Of a DNA stretch of 64,000 nucleotides, positions 51,545 to 58,153 are shown one piece after another (the stretch's first letter is position 1; every line of letters starts with the position of its first letter). Source of the stretch: UBA12191 sp009937185 (lineage in GTDB: Bacteria > Planctomycetota > UBA8108 > UBA1146); contig CALJGL010000004.1 in the NCBI GenBank assembly GCA_938075155.1, positions 124,001 to 188,000 on the forward strand, written 5' to 3'. Made by a program: the position numbers and the translations under genes. The notes beneath the pieces were generated by a model. The model saw only the letters and a list, made by a program, of their open reading frames with translations, was not told the DNA's origin and made no database searches.

Positions 51545-52921
51545 TCAGGAGTCTTGCGACTCCAACTCACGGGAGTCTCCCGAGTCGACTTCGACTCGGG
51601 AGACTTCCGGGCCCATGATCTGATCAAGGAGCGTAGTGGCAAATGAGCCCGCTGGCAGCGAGAACTTGATCATCAACCCTTCTTCTCCTTCTTCACCTTT
51701 ATGCCAACTGGCTTCAGGATCGCCAACAGAAACTCTCAGCGGTCTTCTCGACCCATCCAGATCAAGACCTCTCACATGAGAGAGCCACGACTCCGCTCTT
51801 AATCCTTCTGCTTCTAAAATCGCCATTTCAACATCACCGGCGAGCCCGAGTGGTGGTTTCATCTTTCGGCCGAATATCGGTCCTGTGGGAGAGACCTCCC
51901 CCGCTGCTGCGCGTTCGACCTCTATCTGATGGGCCACGGGATCCAGCTCAACATGAAACCTTGATCTTCTTCCCTCTAACTGGCAAATATCACCCGCCCA
52001 TGGCGAATGATATGCATCAGGAGATCGATCCATTCGTTCAATAAGAACCCAGTTGAAAAGTTCTGACTGATAAGCTGAGTAGTACATTTTCCGAAGCGGT
52101 CTAGGAATTCGTCTTGCAGCGGCACGCATGTTATCAGGGTGAGAACGCAGCGATTTCAGCATCGCCAACTCTGTGTTTCTTCCCGGGGGCAAAAGTTGTA
52201 GAGCTTGTTGAATATCACCTGCGGCGTAAGCGTCTCGGTATTCCTCAACGATGCCTTCACGTGGGGCCAATAGTAAATCGAGGGCCTTGTCAATTTTTCT
52301 CCGGAGCAAAGCAGAACCTACTTTTGCGCCATCTCCATGGATGCCAAATCGCTGAGGTCCATAAAAATTGGGAAGCCCATGCAGAGCAATCTTTGAAAGA
52401 ATCTTAGTGACATCTTCAAGGCAATCCTCACGAGTTTCCCTGATCAGAATTTCAAAACGATTTCCCTCAAGATGCCCCGTACGAATCTTATTTTTGTGTC
52501 TCTGGACTTCTTTGACTTCGATCCAGTGCTCTTCGACATCTTTAACTTTTGAATCAGAAAGAACAGGGAGAGAAAAAGTCTGTGTAGTGATGGCACGTTT
52601 ATCTTTGAAACCTGCGAACCCGACATCGTCCGGTGAGACTTCAAATACCCTCGCGAGATGATTTCGAGCTTGAAGTGTAGTTCTGTTTCGCTTCTCTATT
52701 GTTATGTAGAGATGCTCTCCAGAACCGCATGGAGTATAGAGAGGAATCTCTTCCACTCTGAAATCTTCCCAGCGCCGGCGTATCACTCCTCCAGTAGGAA
52801 GGATTTCGTTAAAAAGTCGTGGAGGTTTATATCCCTGGTCTTTTGTCGTATTCAGGATGAGTCCTGAGCTCGTTTCGCCTGAACTATCTTCATCGCTAGA
52901 ATGCGGTGTACTCTCAGACAT
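51545..52921 (-). CDS. truD: tRNA pseudouridine(13) synthase
   Basis: About 458 residues. The TruD catalytic motif GFAGFKDKRAITTQTFSLP contains the Asp nucleophile. VEEIPLYTPCGSGEHLYITIEK precedes it. GNRFEILIRET and LPNFYGPQRFG are also family motifs, and the inserted TRUD subdomain runs from about residue 180 to 340. It makes pseudouridine-13 in tRNA-Glu. Proteins of this group are longer than E. coli TruD (349). The start is set at 52921 by AGAGAGAG upstream. The C-terminal tail is acidic, and its codons overlap the inverted-repeat cluster at 51548-51604. Confidence 0.94.
   Translation of the reverse strand: MSESTPHSSDEDSSGETSSGLILNTTKDQGYKPPRLFNEILPTGGVIRRRWEDFRVEEIPLYTPCGSGEHLYITIEKRNRTTLQARNHLARVFEVSPDDVGFAGFKDKRAITTQTFSLPVLSDSKVKDVEEHWIEVKEVQRHKNKIRTGHLEGNRFEILIRETREDCLEDVTKILSKIALHGLPNFYGPQRFGIHGDGAKVGSALLRRKIDKALDLLLAPREGIVEEYRDAYAAGDIQQALQLLPPGRNTELAMLKSLRSHPDNMRAAARRIPRPLRKMYYSAYQSELFNWVLIERMDRSPDAYHSPWAGDICQLEGRRSRFHVELDPVAHQIEVERAAAGEVSPTGPIFGRKMKPPLGLAGDVEMAILEAEGLRAESWLSHVRGLDLDGSRRPLRVSVGDPEASWHKGEEGEEGLMIKFSLPAGSFATTLLDQIMGPEVSRVEVDSGDSRELESQDS
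51548..51604. repeat. Nested inverted repeats built on GAGTC, between convergent greA and truD
   Basis: Three hairpins in a row: GGAGTC-TTGC-GACTCC (51548-51563), ACTC-ACGG-GAGT (51565-51576) and GTCTCCCGAGTCGA-CT-TCGACTCGGGAGAC (51575-51604, a perfect 14-base arm). They lie within the last 20 codons of truD and just past the greA stop. They may form a terminator for greA, though no T-run follows. Confidence 0.7.
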
Positions 52922-53014
52922 TTTGCTCTCTCTTCCCGGGAAACCGAATGAGGACAAATCTCCCCCCAGCTTTGGCTTTTCTGCTCTTCACTTTCAATCT
53001 GTAGAACAGGTGTT

Positions 53015-53683
53015 CTATTCAGAAAAAGTTGAGCTTTCAATCACAGACGCCGGGGTACCGCTCACAATGACACCCGATTCCACGTCTGATGTCACTATCG
53101 ATCCGGGAAGAATCAATGATCTTGGGCCGACAATTCGCTCAGATAAGACGACAGTACGAGTACCTAGGTGAACCTCGTCCCCTAATCGCCCCATATCTTC
53201 GACCTGACTGCCGGACTCCATAATACAGGCGTCCCCACATCGAGAACCGACACCCATGCGACTTCCTGGCAATAAGAGACACCCGTGACCAATACGGACT
53301 CCCTCTTCCAAGATAACCCCTTGGTGGATAACGCTACCCGCCCCGATGATGACATTGTCGTCGACACTCGCACCTTCGGAGATCAGTACCTCTGGAATTA
53401 TGGACAGCGAATTGAGAAGGCTGAGAGCTTTCCAGCGTTCTTGAGCGGAAGAGATCGCAATTGCTACTTTTGCTGATTGGGCGGCGATCAATTCTTGGAG
53501 AGTTTCGGCGGTCCCCCTCCAGAAATGCATTCCTAGACTAGGGTCTATGGCTTCATTAGAAGGATCTGAAACCTTCCAAAAAACACAACCAACGCACTCT
53601 TTCTCGGGATCGGATTCAAGAACAGAGAGCACCCGCCTCAGTTCAGGACCATTGCCCAGAATAAGAATTTTCGTAATAGCCAT
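53015..53683 (-). CDS. NeuD-like hexapeptide-repeat acyltransferase
   Basis: 222 residues. The N-terminal PglD/NeuD-type domain (MAITKILILGNGPELRRVLSV) is followed by a left-handed beta-helix of hexapeptide repeats from about residue 103: VDDNVIIGAGSVIHQGVILEEG, VRIGHGCLLLPGSRMGVGS and so on. The sequence ends GSIVTSDVESGVIVSGTPASVI, like the sugar O-acetyltransferases NeuD and PglD. It presumably acetylates a sugar nucleotide. It is not adjacent to surface-sugar genes here. The catalytic His in the turn is present (GHGCLL or SVIHQG). The substrate is unknown. Confidence 0.8.
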   Translation of the reverse strand: MAITKILILGNGPELRRVLSVLESDPEKECVGCVFWKVSDPSNEAIDPSLGMHFWRGTAETLQELIAAQSAKVAIAISSAQERWKALSLLNSLSIIPEVLISEGASVDDNVIIGAGSVIHQGVILEEGVRIGHGCLLLPGSRMGVGSRCGDACIMESGSQVEDMGRLGDEVHLGTRTVVLSERIVGPRSLILPGSIVTSDVESGVIVSGTPASVIESSTFSE

Positions 53684-53737
53684 TCAACTCAACCCTCGGC
53701 TTGATAACGAATCAATCCTTGATATTTCCACACCAAG

Positions 53738-53761
53738 CATGCTATTTCGCATGTTTTTTTT
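53738..53761 (+). terminator. Orphan terminator-like hairpin upstream of queF
   Basis: CATGC-TATTTC-GCATG with eight Ts follows, a small but classic terminator. No rightward gene lies upstream (truD and the acyltransferase read left). A candidate promoter for queF is downstream of it (TTGCAT at 53760-53765 and TATTAA at 53782-53787). Either an unseen transcript ends here or it is a chance structure. Confidence 0.4.
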
Positions 53762-53931
53762 GCATCGTATAAATCAATGTGTATTAAATGTATCCATCTA
53801 TCTTTGCCTTTACACCCGCTAATTCGCCCATTTCAAGGTCATCCACGAATCCTAGAGCCTCAACCTCCCCATCTGCCTCTTCGGCCGCTAATATACCGGT
53901 GTTCTCATTGACCTCAGAAAAAGGAAACAGA

Positions 53932-54306
53932 ATGTCTAATATTCCTAATCGTGACCTCGATACCTTTCCTAACCCCCAGCCCCATAGGGATTTCGTCATT
54001 CATTTCGATTGTCCGGAATTCACATGCCTTTGCCCGCTCACAGGCCAACCTGATTTCGCACGTTTCGAATTGGAGTACATTCCCGACCAGAAATGCGTCG
54101 AGAGTAAATCTTTGAAACTGTACTTATGGTCTTATCGAGATGAAGGTGCGTTTCATGAAGCCATCACCAATCAGATTCTCGATGACTTAGTGGCAGCATG
54201 TGAACCTCGCTGGTTCAAAGTCACCGGGCATTTTTATGTCCGTGGAGGACTCACTCCCACGATCACTGTTGAACATGGAACTCGATCATCAGCCACCCCG
54301 GCATAA
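53932..54306 (+). CDS. queF: NADPH-dependent 7-cyano-7-deazaguanine reductase
   Basis: About 124 residues, the short unimodular QueF type. The active-site Cys 34 is in TCLCPLTGQPDF, with the acid Asp 41. The NADPH motif is CVESKSLKLYLWSYRDEGAFHE. EHGTRSSATPA ends the chain. It reduces preQ0 to preQ1 in queuosine synthesis; queA is in the same window. The start at 53932 has AAGGAAACAGA upstream. The in-frame extension to 53788 is Ser/Pro-rich and not part of the family. A candidate promoter at 53760-53787 leaves a leader of about 138 bases in which I recognise no preQ1 riboswitch. Confidence 0.95.
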   Translation: MSNIPNRDLDTFPNPQPHRDFVIHFDCPEFTCLCPLTGQPDFARFELEYIPDQKCVESKSLKLYLWSYRDEGAFHEAITNQILDDLVAACEPRWFKVTGHFYVRGGLTPTITVEHGTRSSATPA

Positions 54307-54325
54307 GGTCTTCGAAGCCCACGAC

Positions 54326-54354
54326 TTGACACACGAACATTCGTTCGCCATTGT
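54326..54354 (+). promoter_or_regulatory. lexA promoter
   Basis: A perfect -35 TTGACA (54326-54331) and, 17 bases on, CATTGT (54349-54354), which keeps the key A, T and final T of the -10. The SOS palindrome at 54334-54347 fills the spacer, so LexA binding would block the promoter directly. Confidence 0.7.
54334..54347. promoter_or_regulatory. LexA operator (SOS box)
   Basis: CGAAC-ATTC-GTTCG is a full 5+4+5 palindrome of the CGAAC-N4-GTTCG type used by LexA of Gram-positive bacteria and some other phyla. It lies 59-72 bases upstream of the lexA start between its -35 and -10, as expected for autoregulation. Confidence 0.85.
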
Positions 54355-54356
54355 GT

Positions 54357-54383
54357 GAAAGCCCCCCTAGAAAAGGGGCTTTC
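54357..54383 (+). terminator. Hairpin in the lexA leader / queF terminator
   Basis: GAAAGCCCC pairs with GGGGCTTTC over a nine-base loop. It lies downstream of the lexA -10 and 23 bases before the lexA start. It would end queF transcripts or form a structure in the lexA leader. T content after the stem is low. Confidence 0.5.
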
Positions 54384-54405
54384 ATCACTGTCATGAAAAT
54401 GAACC

Positions 54406-55134
54406 ATGTCTAACACGCGAAAAAAGTCGTCACTCAAATCCAAATCCTCGGTTCCTGATTCCAAGATCTCGGACCGCGACTCACCGCGAGGAAACAACAC
54501 TCGTCAACGAATGCTCGATCTCATTCGTAGTTCCAGTCATAGACCGGCAACCGTCCGGGAGTTGGCGACACAACTGGGTCTCTCCTCTCCGGCCTCTGTT
54601 CATCGACATCTCAAAAAGCTTGAAGAAGCGGGACTGATCACGCGAGTCTCAGGAGGAGGTTCCCGAAGTTGGTCTCCCGTCATCGAAGATCAGGCAGATT
54701 CTCCACGTCCCGACTCGATTCCCGTCGTCGGCAGAATCGCTGCCGGACGCCCCATCGAAAGTTGTCTTGAATCAGGTCAACAACCAGAAGAGTGGATCGA
54801 TATGCCGCCTTCTGCTTTTGGTCAAAAAGATCAGGTCGTCGCACTCACCGTTGAGGGGCATAGCATGCAAGATGCGGGAATACACAATGGAGACCTCGCC
54901 ATCATACGAAACCAACCTACCGTCGAGAATGGAGAGATTGCAGCCATCACCATCGAAGGAGAAGGCACTCTCAAGCGCTGGCTAAAAAAAACCGACGCCA
55001 GTCATGAAACCCGCATCATTCTCGAGGCGGCTCATCCGGATTTCCCCCCCCTCGAACTGAATTCTGAAATGGGATCCATCAAAGTTTTCGGCAAACTCGT
55101 CGGAATCGTCCGTCGATTTGATCAATACAGATGA
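54406..55134 (+). CDS. lexA: LexA repressor
   Basis: 242 residues. The usual domains are complete: a winged HTH (about 30-90), the cleavage site Ala 113-Gly 114 in VGRIAAGRPI, catalytic Ser 153 in VEGHSMQDAGIHNGD and Lys 190 in GEGTLKRW. It represses SOS genes until RecA filaments trigger self-cleavage. Odd point: a Ser/Lys-rich extension of about 30 residues precedes the HTH. The HTH itself reads SSPASVHRHLKKLEEAGLITRV, close to the family pattern. The promoter has an SOS box. The next gene overlaps the stop (ATGA), so a small protein is made with it. Confidence 0.95.
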   Translation: MSNTRKKSSLKSKSSVPDSKISDRDSPRGNNTRQRMLDLIRSSSHRPATVRELATQLGLSSPASVHRHLKKLEEAGLITRVSGGGSRSWSPVIEDQADSPRPDSIPVVGRIAAGRPIESCLESGQQPEEWIDMPPSAFGQKDQVVALTVEGHSMQDAGIHNGDLAIIRNQPTVENGEIAAITIEGEGTLKRWLKKTDASHETRIILEAAHPDFPPLELNSEMGSIKVFGKLVGIVRRFDQYR

Positions 55135-55394
55135 GCGAAGTTCATGAAGAAATTATCGACGAACCTCTGGAAGAGGTCATCGTACGATTTCATTCAAACC
55201 GTATCGAAATATTATCGATTTTATGGAATCGCCGTCTCCTGAAGGTGGAAAAAAACCATTCCCACTGGATCGACAGATCTCTTCAACCGCCCCTGCACGG
55301 ATTTACCGTTGAGGTTGATACTGGAGACATCCTCGAACTCGCCTATCAAGAAGCCCAAGCCGGCTGGCGTATTGAACGACTCTTTCTTCAATAG
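55131..55394 (+). CDS. Small protein coupled to lexA
   Basis: 87 residues, starting in the lexA stop (ATGA at 55131-55134). It has an acidic start (EEIIDEPLEEV), then FHSNRIEILSILWNRRLLKVEK and an end with VEVDTGDILELAYQEAQAGWRIERLFL. The general shape (short beta strand, W, then W-ER ending) brings to mind DUF6504-type proteins that accompany imuB/dnaE2 cassettes in other bacteria; this is from memory and unverified. Being on the lexA message it would be induced by DNA damage. Function unknown. It converges on the HEAT/VWA gene with a hairpin between. Confidence 0.65.
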   Translation: MSEVHEEIIDEPLEEVIVRFHSNRIEILSILWNRRLLKVEKNHSHWIDRSLQPPLHGFTVEVDTGDILELAYQEAQAGWRIERLFLQ

Positions 55395-55427
55395 AGCGAC
55401 GGGGCACCTTATCGAGATGTAAAGCAC

Positions 55428-55475
55428 ACTCGATCCCAGCACTCGATCCCAGCACAGAAGCCAGCACAGAAGCCA
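55428..55475. repeat. Two successive short tandem repeats
   Basis: ACTCGATCCCAGC twice in a row (55428-55440, 55441-55453), then ACAGAAGCCAGC followed by ACAGAAGCCA (55454-55465, 55466-55475). Both are in the gap between two convergent genes. The last copy forms the left arm of a hairpin. Confidence 0.85.
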
Positions 55476-55489
55476 AAACGGCTTCTTCT
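55468..55489. terminator. Hairpin between the lexA-coupled gene and the HEAT/VWA gene
   Basis: AGAAGCC (55468-55474) pairs with GGCTTCT (55480-55486) around AAAAC. TCT follows on the plus strand. Stem is short, so termination strength is uncertain. Confidence 0.5.
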
Positions 55490-57137
55490 AGTTCCCACCC
55501 TTAAAGCGATCATCGATATCATGAAATTCGCCTCCGTTATCGGTGGCCAAGCCTTCTAAGAACTGCCTGTTTTTACCCGAAAGAGAACCCAAAGACAGCA
55601 CATGGATTTTGACCTGTCCCCAACGATTCCAACGCCGGACATGCCAACGGATACGATCGCCGTCATGAATAAATCCCTCCGTCGCGGCACCTTCAGTGAG
55701 CAATATGATGGTATCGATGCCGGGTTCGAACAAAGCGAAACGCAAGGGTGAATACAGGTTCCCTCTTGCAGCACCGGGCCCCTGGGGAACTCCCTGATCA
55801 TTAATTTTCTGGCTGACGGACTGGATGCAACGCGACAACAATTGAGGTGCTGAGAGTACGGGGATCCTTTGGCTGGCAAAAAAGACGACCTGTATCAGAG
55901 CATTTCCTGGTAAAGATCCCAAAACCTTAAGCAGTTCAGATTTCGCCACCTCGATACGACGAAGACCATCTCCATCAAAAGATCCATCCAAAGTTCTCGA
56001 CATTCCACCAGAGACATCCGAGACAAAAACAATATGACGAGAATCGATGGGTATCCCATGATATTCGACGACCCTTGTCTGCCCTTGTTCTTCTGGATCC
56101 CCGGTCTCATCTCCTCTTTCAGATTCAGGCGAATCTTTTTCGCCTTCTCCCGCAATCCAATCGGGTCCTCGACTGCGCCACCAAGAATCCCAAGCCACGA
56201 CACTCTTTCCGAGATCGGATATTCCCGTCAAACCTTCGAGAGTCTTCATACAACTCTCCTGAAAACGCTGATCGAGTTCACCTGCCAGAGAGATCAACTC
56301 TTCGATCAAGGGCGCTCTTTCACTTCTCGCGAGTGAACTCCCTTGTTGTGACAAGACTTGGAAAGCTCCTCTTCGAATGCGTGCTCCCCAATATCCCTGA
56401 CGATCTTTGACCCCCTCTCTGACCATTTCCATACTGCGCTCAACGGCTACAGCAGGATCCACTTCGGCCAGAGCTTGGAGACTGGCAAGCCTCAAAGAGA
56501 GTGACTTCTTCTCTTGCCAGGCTTTGTCGATCACTTTCAAGGATGCGTCTCCCGTCAATTTCGCGAGGACACGGATCGCTTCACCACGGACCCACCAGGA
56601 TTTATCCCTCTGAGCCATTTTCTCTATCACTTGAATTGTTTTCTTGGGCAAAGTTTGGGAGTCGAAATTCCCCAATGCAGAGACGGCTAACTCCCGAGCG
56701 GTATCACTCGATTTCCGCGAAGACACGATTCCTAGGAGGAAAGGTTGCGATTCTGTGATGGGATGCCGATGTAGAATTTCGGCCAGCTGGATTTCAATAC
56801 GATCTTTCTTTCCGGGATCTCCTTTTTGTAGAGGACTGCGATTCCAAGACTCGAGTAAAGAGAACATCTCTTCAGAAGAAAGATCCATCAAGAGTTTGAA
56901 AACCGCATCCCGTACCCTCCCTGAAGCATCTCCTAACAACGGAAAAACAGGGAGATACTTTTTATTTTGCACCGCGGATTGAACTTCTTTGCGAGCCGCT
57001 GTCGCCGCATCGCTTTGCCGGCGGACAGAGCGCTCACTGTCGATCACTTCCTTGGGAAAATCCGGCTTTTGAGCCTCCAAGGTATTCAATGATGTCAGCA
57101 CAAAAGCAAAGAAGAGAGCGAAGATCACTCGAGCCAT
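55488..57137 (-). CDS. Secreted HEAT-repeat and von Willebrand A domain protein
   Basis: About 549 residues. A signal peptide (VIFALFFAFVLTSLNTLEAQ) starts it. The N-terminal 330 residues are helical HEAT-like repeats (SARELAVSALGNF type; VRGEAIRVLAKLTGD; LRLASLQALAEVDP). An acidic linker (EGEKDSPESERGDETGDPEE) leads to a VWA domain with the metal motif IVFVSDVSGGMSR and IDTIILLTEGAATEG. It probably mediates protein contacts outside the cytoplasm; no enzyme motif is seen. The start at 57137 was chosen for the signal peptide; the frame stays open to 57488 through 12-base repeats but this part looks non-coding. Its ribosome site is weak. Confidence 0.78.
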   Translation of the reverse strand: MARVIFALFFAFVLTSLNTLEAQKPDFPKEVIDSERSVRRQSDAATAARKEVQSAVQNKKYLPVFPLLGDASGRVRDAVFKLLMDLSSEEMFSLLESWNRSPLQKGDPGKKDRIEIQLAEILHRHPITESQPFLLGIVSSRKSSDTARELAVSALGNFDSQTLPKKTIQVIEKMAQRDKSWWVRGEAIRVLAKLTGDASLKVIDKAWQEKKSLSLRLASLQALAEVDPAVAVERSMEMVREGVKDRQGYWGARIRRGAFQVLSQQGSSLARSERAPLIEELISLAGELDQRFQESCMKTLEGLTGISDLGKSVVAWDSWWRSRGPDWIAGEGEKDSPESERGDETGDPEEQGQTRVVEYHGIPIDSRHIVFVSDVSGGMSRTLDGSFDGDGLRRIEVAKSELLKVLGSLPGNALIQVVFFASQRIPVLSAPQLLSRCIQSVSQKINDQGVPQGPGAARGNLYSPLRFALFEPGIDTIILLTEGAATEGFIHDGDRIRWHVRRWNRWGQVKIHVLSLGSLSGKNRQFLEGLATDNGGEFHDIDDRFKGGN

Positions 57138-57470
57138 CTTCACATCCGTGCCGTCGCCACTCTGAAGAAAACGATGCCCATTTTTCGACGATGAAATCAG
57201 GCTCGGCTGAACTTGCAGGAGTTCTGTCATGTGAGGCATCCAAAATCCGTTCAAAGTACAGTTCAAAGTACAGTTCAAAGTACCGTTCAAATTACCGTTT
57301 AAAATTTCTTTCACACGAGACCACCGGTCGTGGACACTAGTAGTGGTAGATTTGATACTGATACGAATGTTAAAAGAACTACAGCAGATCACCAGTTCTG
57401 ATTTTGTCCGAATCTGGTCTCTGTTTCGCAAATCAACCCCCCAACACGTCACCGGGAAGGTCCAGCCAAC
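57138..57470. other. Divergent gap with 12-base repeats
   Basis: The 333-base gap between divergent genes contains the tandem array at 57249-57308 and no other element I recognise. Both promoters must be in it. No RNA gene is evident. If the leftward gene started upstream of 57137 the repeats would encode TLNC-type units, which is unlikely. Confidence 0.4.
57249..57308. repeat. Tandem 12-base repeats, about 4.5 copies
   Basis: Units run GTTCAAAGTACA, GTTCAAAGTACA, GTTCAAAGTACC, GTTCAAATTACC, GTTTAAAATTTC. The first two are identical and later ones decay. Spacing of 12 bases puts copies a little over one helical turn apart, as in a binding-site array. It lies 112 bases upstream of the HEAT/VWA start. 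Confidence 0.85.
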
Positions 57471-58133
57471 ATGTCTCAGGGGAAACAATCGCTACTGAAA
57501 TGGGCGATCTTGCTGGGGATGACTCCCCTGCTCTGTGGCTGCTCCAGCGCATTCAAAAGAGATGTCACCGACTGCTTTCGCGCCAAAGTAGGAGTGGGCG
57601 TGGGTCTCTACGCAGAAGCAGAAGTGACCTCACTGATCCAGCCCGCCGTAGGATTTGGAGACGGGTCGATCACTCGAATGAGTACCGTGGGTTGGGACCC
57701 TCGTCCGGGACAACCCGCAGGAGTGCTTCGAACAGCGGCTTTTCCAACTCTGTTACTGGGATTTCCTTTCTATGAATCACCTTGGCCAGAGTCGACACCT
57801 GAGGAAGAATTCGAAAATCGAAAGCGTGGCTTACTCGGAGCTCTCATTTTGATGGGGAACCATTATGTTGAGGGAGAGAGTTGCTCCTTATTCGGCCTCC
57901 ACGAACGAATACCCAATCCGCTGCTGAGTCAGGCTCCATCATTGCAACAATTGACACCTCTACAACAAAGAAGTAGGGACTCATGGATCGCAATCTCTGG
58001 CACTCTGGTACTGCTCAACGTCGATCTCGGCGTCAATCCCCTCGAAATTCTGGATATGCTAGGGTCATTACTGGGTTTGGATCTTTTGTCAGATGATGAG
58101 AGACTGAATGAGGAGATGATTACAGTCCCCTGA
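57471..58133 (+). CDS. Lipoprotein of unknown function
   Basis: 220 residues. The lipoprotein signal is KWAILLGMTPLLCGCSS with lipid Cys 24. The mature protein has no familiar motif. It is rich in Gly, Pro and Leu, with a Pro-rich strip (WDPRPGQPAGVL), then YESPWPESTPEEEFENRKRG and a hydrophobic stretch (ISGTLVLLNVDLGVNPLEI) that could lie in a membrane or core. It lies 20 bases upstream of fadE and is likely co-transcribed, with no evident functional link. Confidence 0.62.
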   Translation: MSQGKQSLLKWAILLGMTPLLCGCSSAFKRDVTDCFRAKVGVGVGLYAEAEVTSLIQPAVGFGDGSITRMSTVGWDPRPGQPAGVLRTAAFPTLLLGFPFYESPWPESTPEEEFENRKRGLLGALILMGNHYVEGESCSLFGLHERIPNPLLSQAPSLQQLTPLQQRSRDSWIAISGTLVLLNVDLGVNPLEILDMLGSLLGLDLLSDDERLNEEMITVP

Positions 58134-58153
58134 TTGAACAGGAGCCATGATCC

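Noticed and set aside
53684..53931. preQ1 riboswitch upstream of queF
   Set aside because: The leader lacks the short P1 stem and A-rich tail of class I, and nothing matches class II; it is pyrimidine-rich with no convincing fold.
55488..57488. Longer HEAT/VWA protein starting near 57488
   Set aside because: It would encode the 12-base repeats and bury the signal peptide inside; the start at 57137 gives a normal secreted protein.
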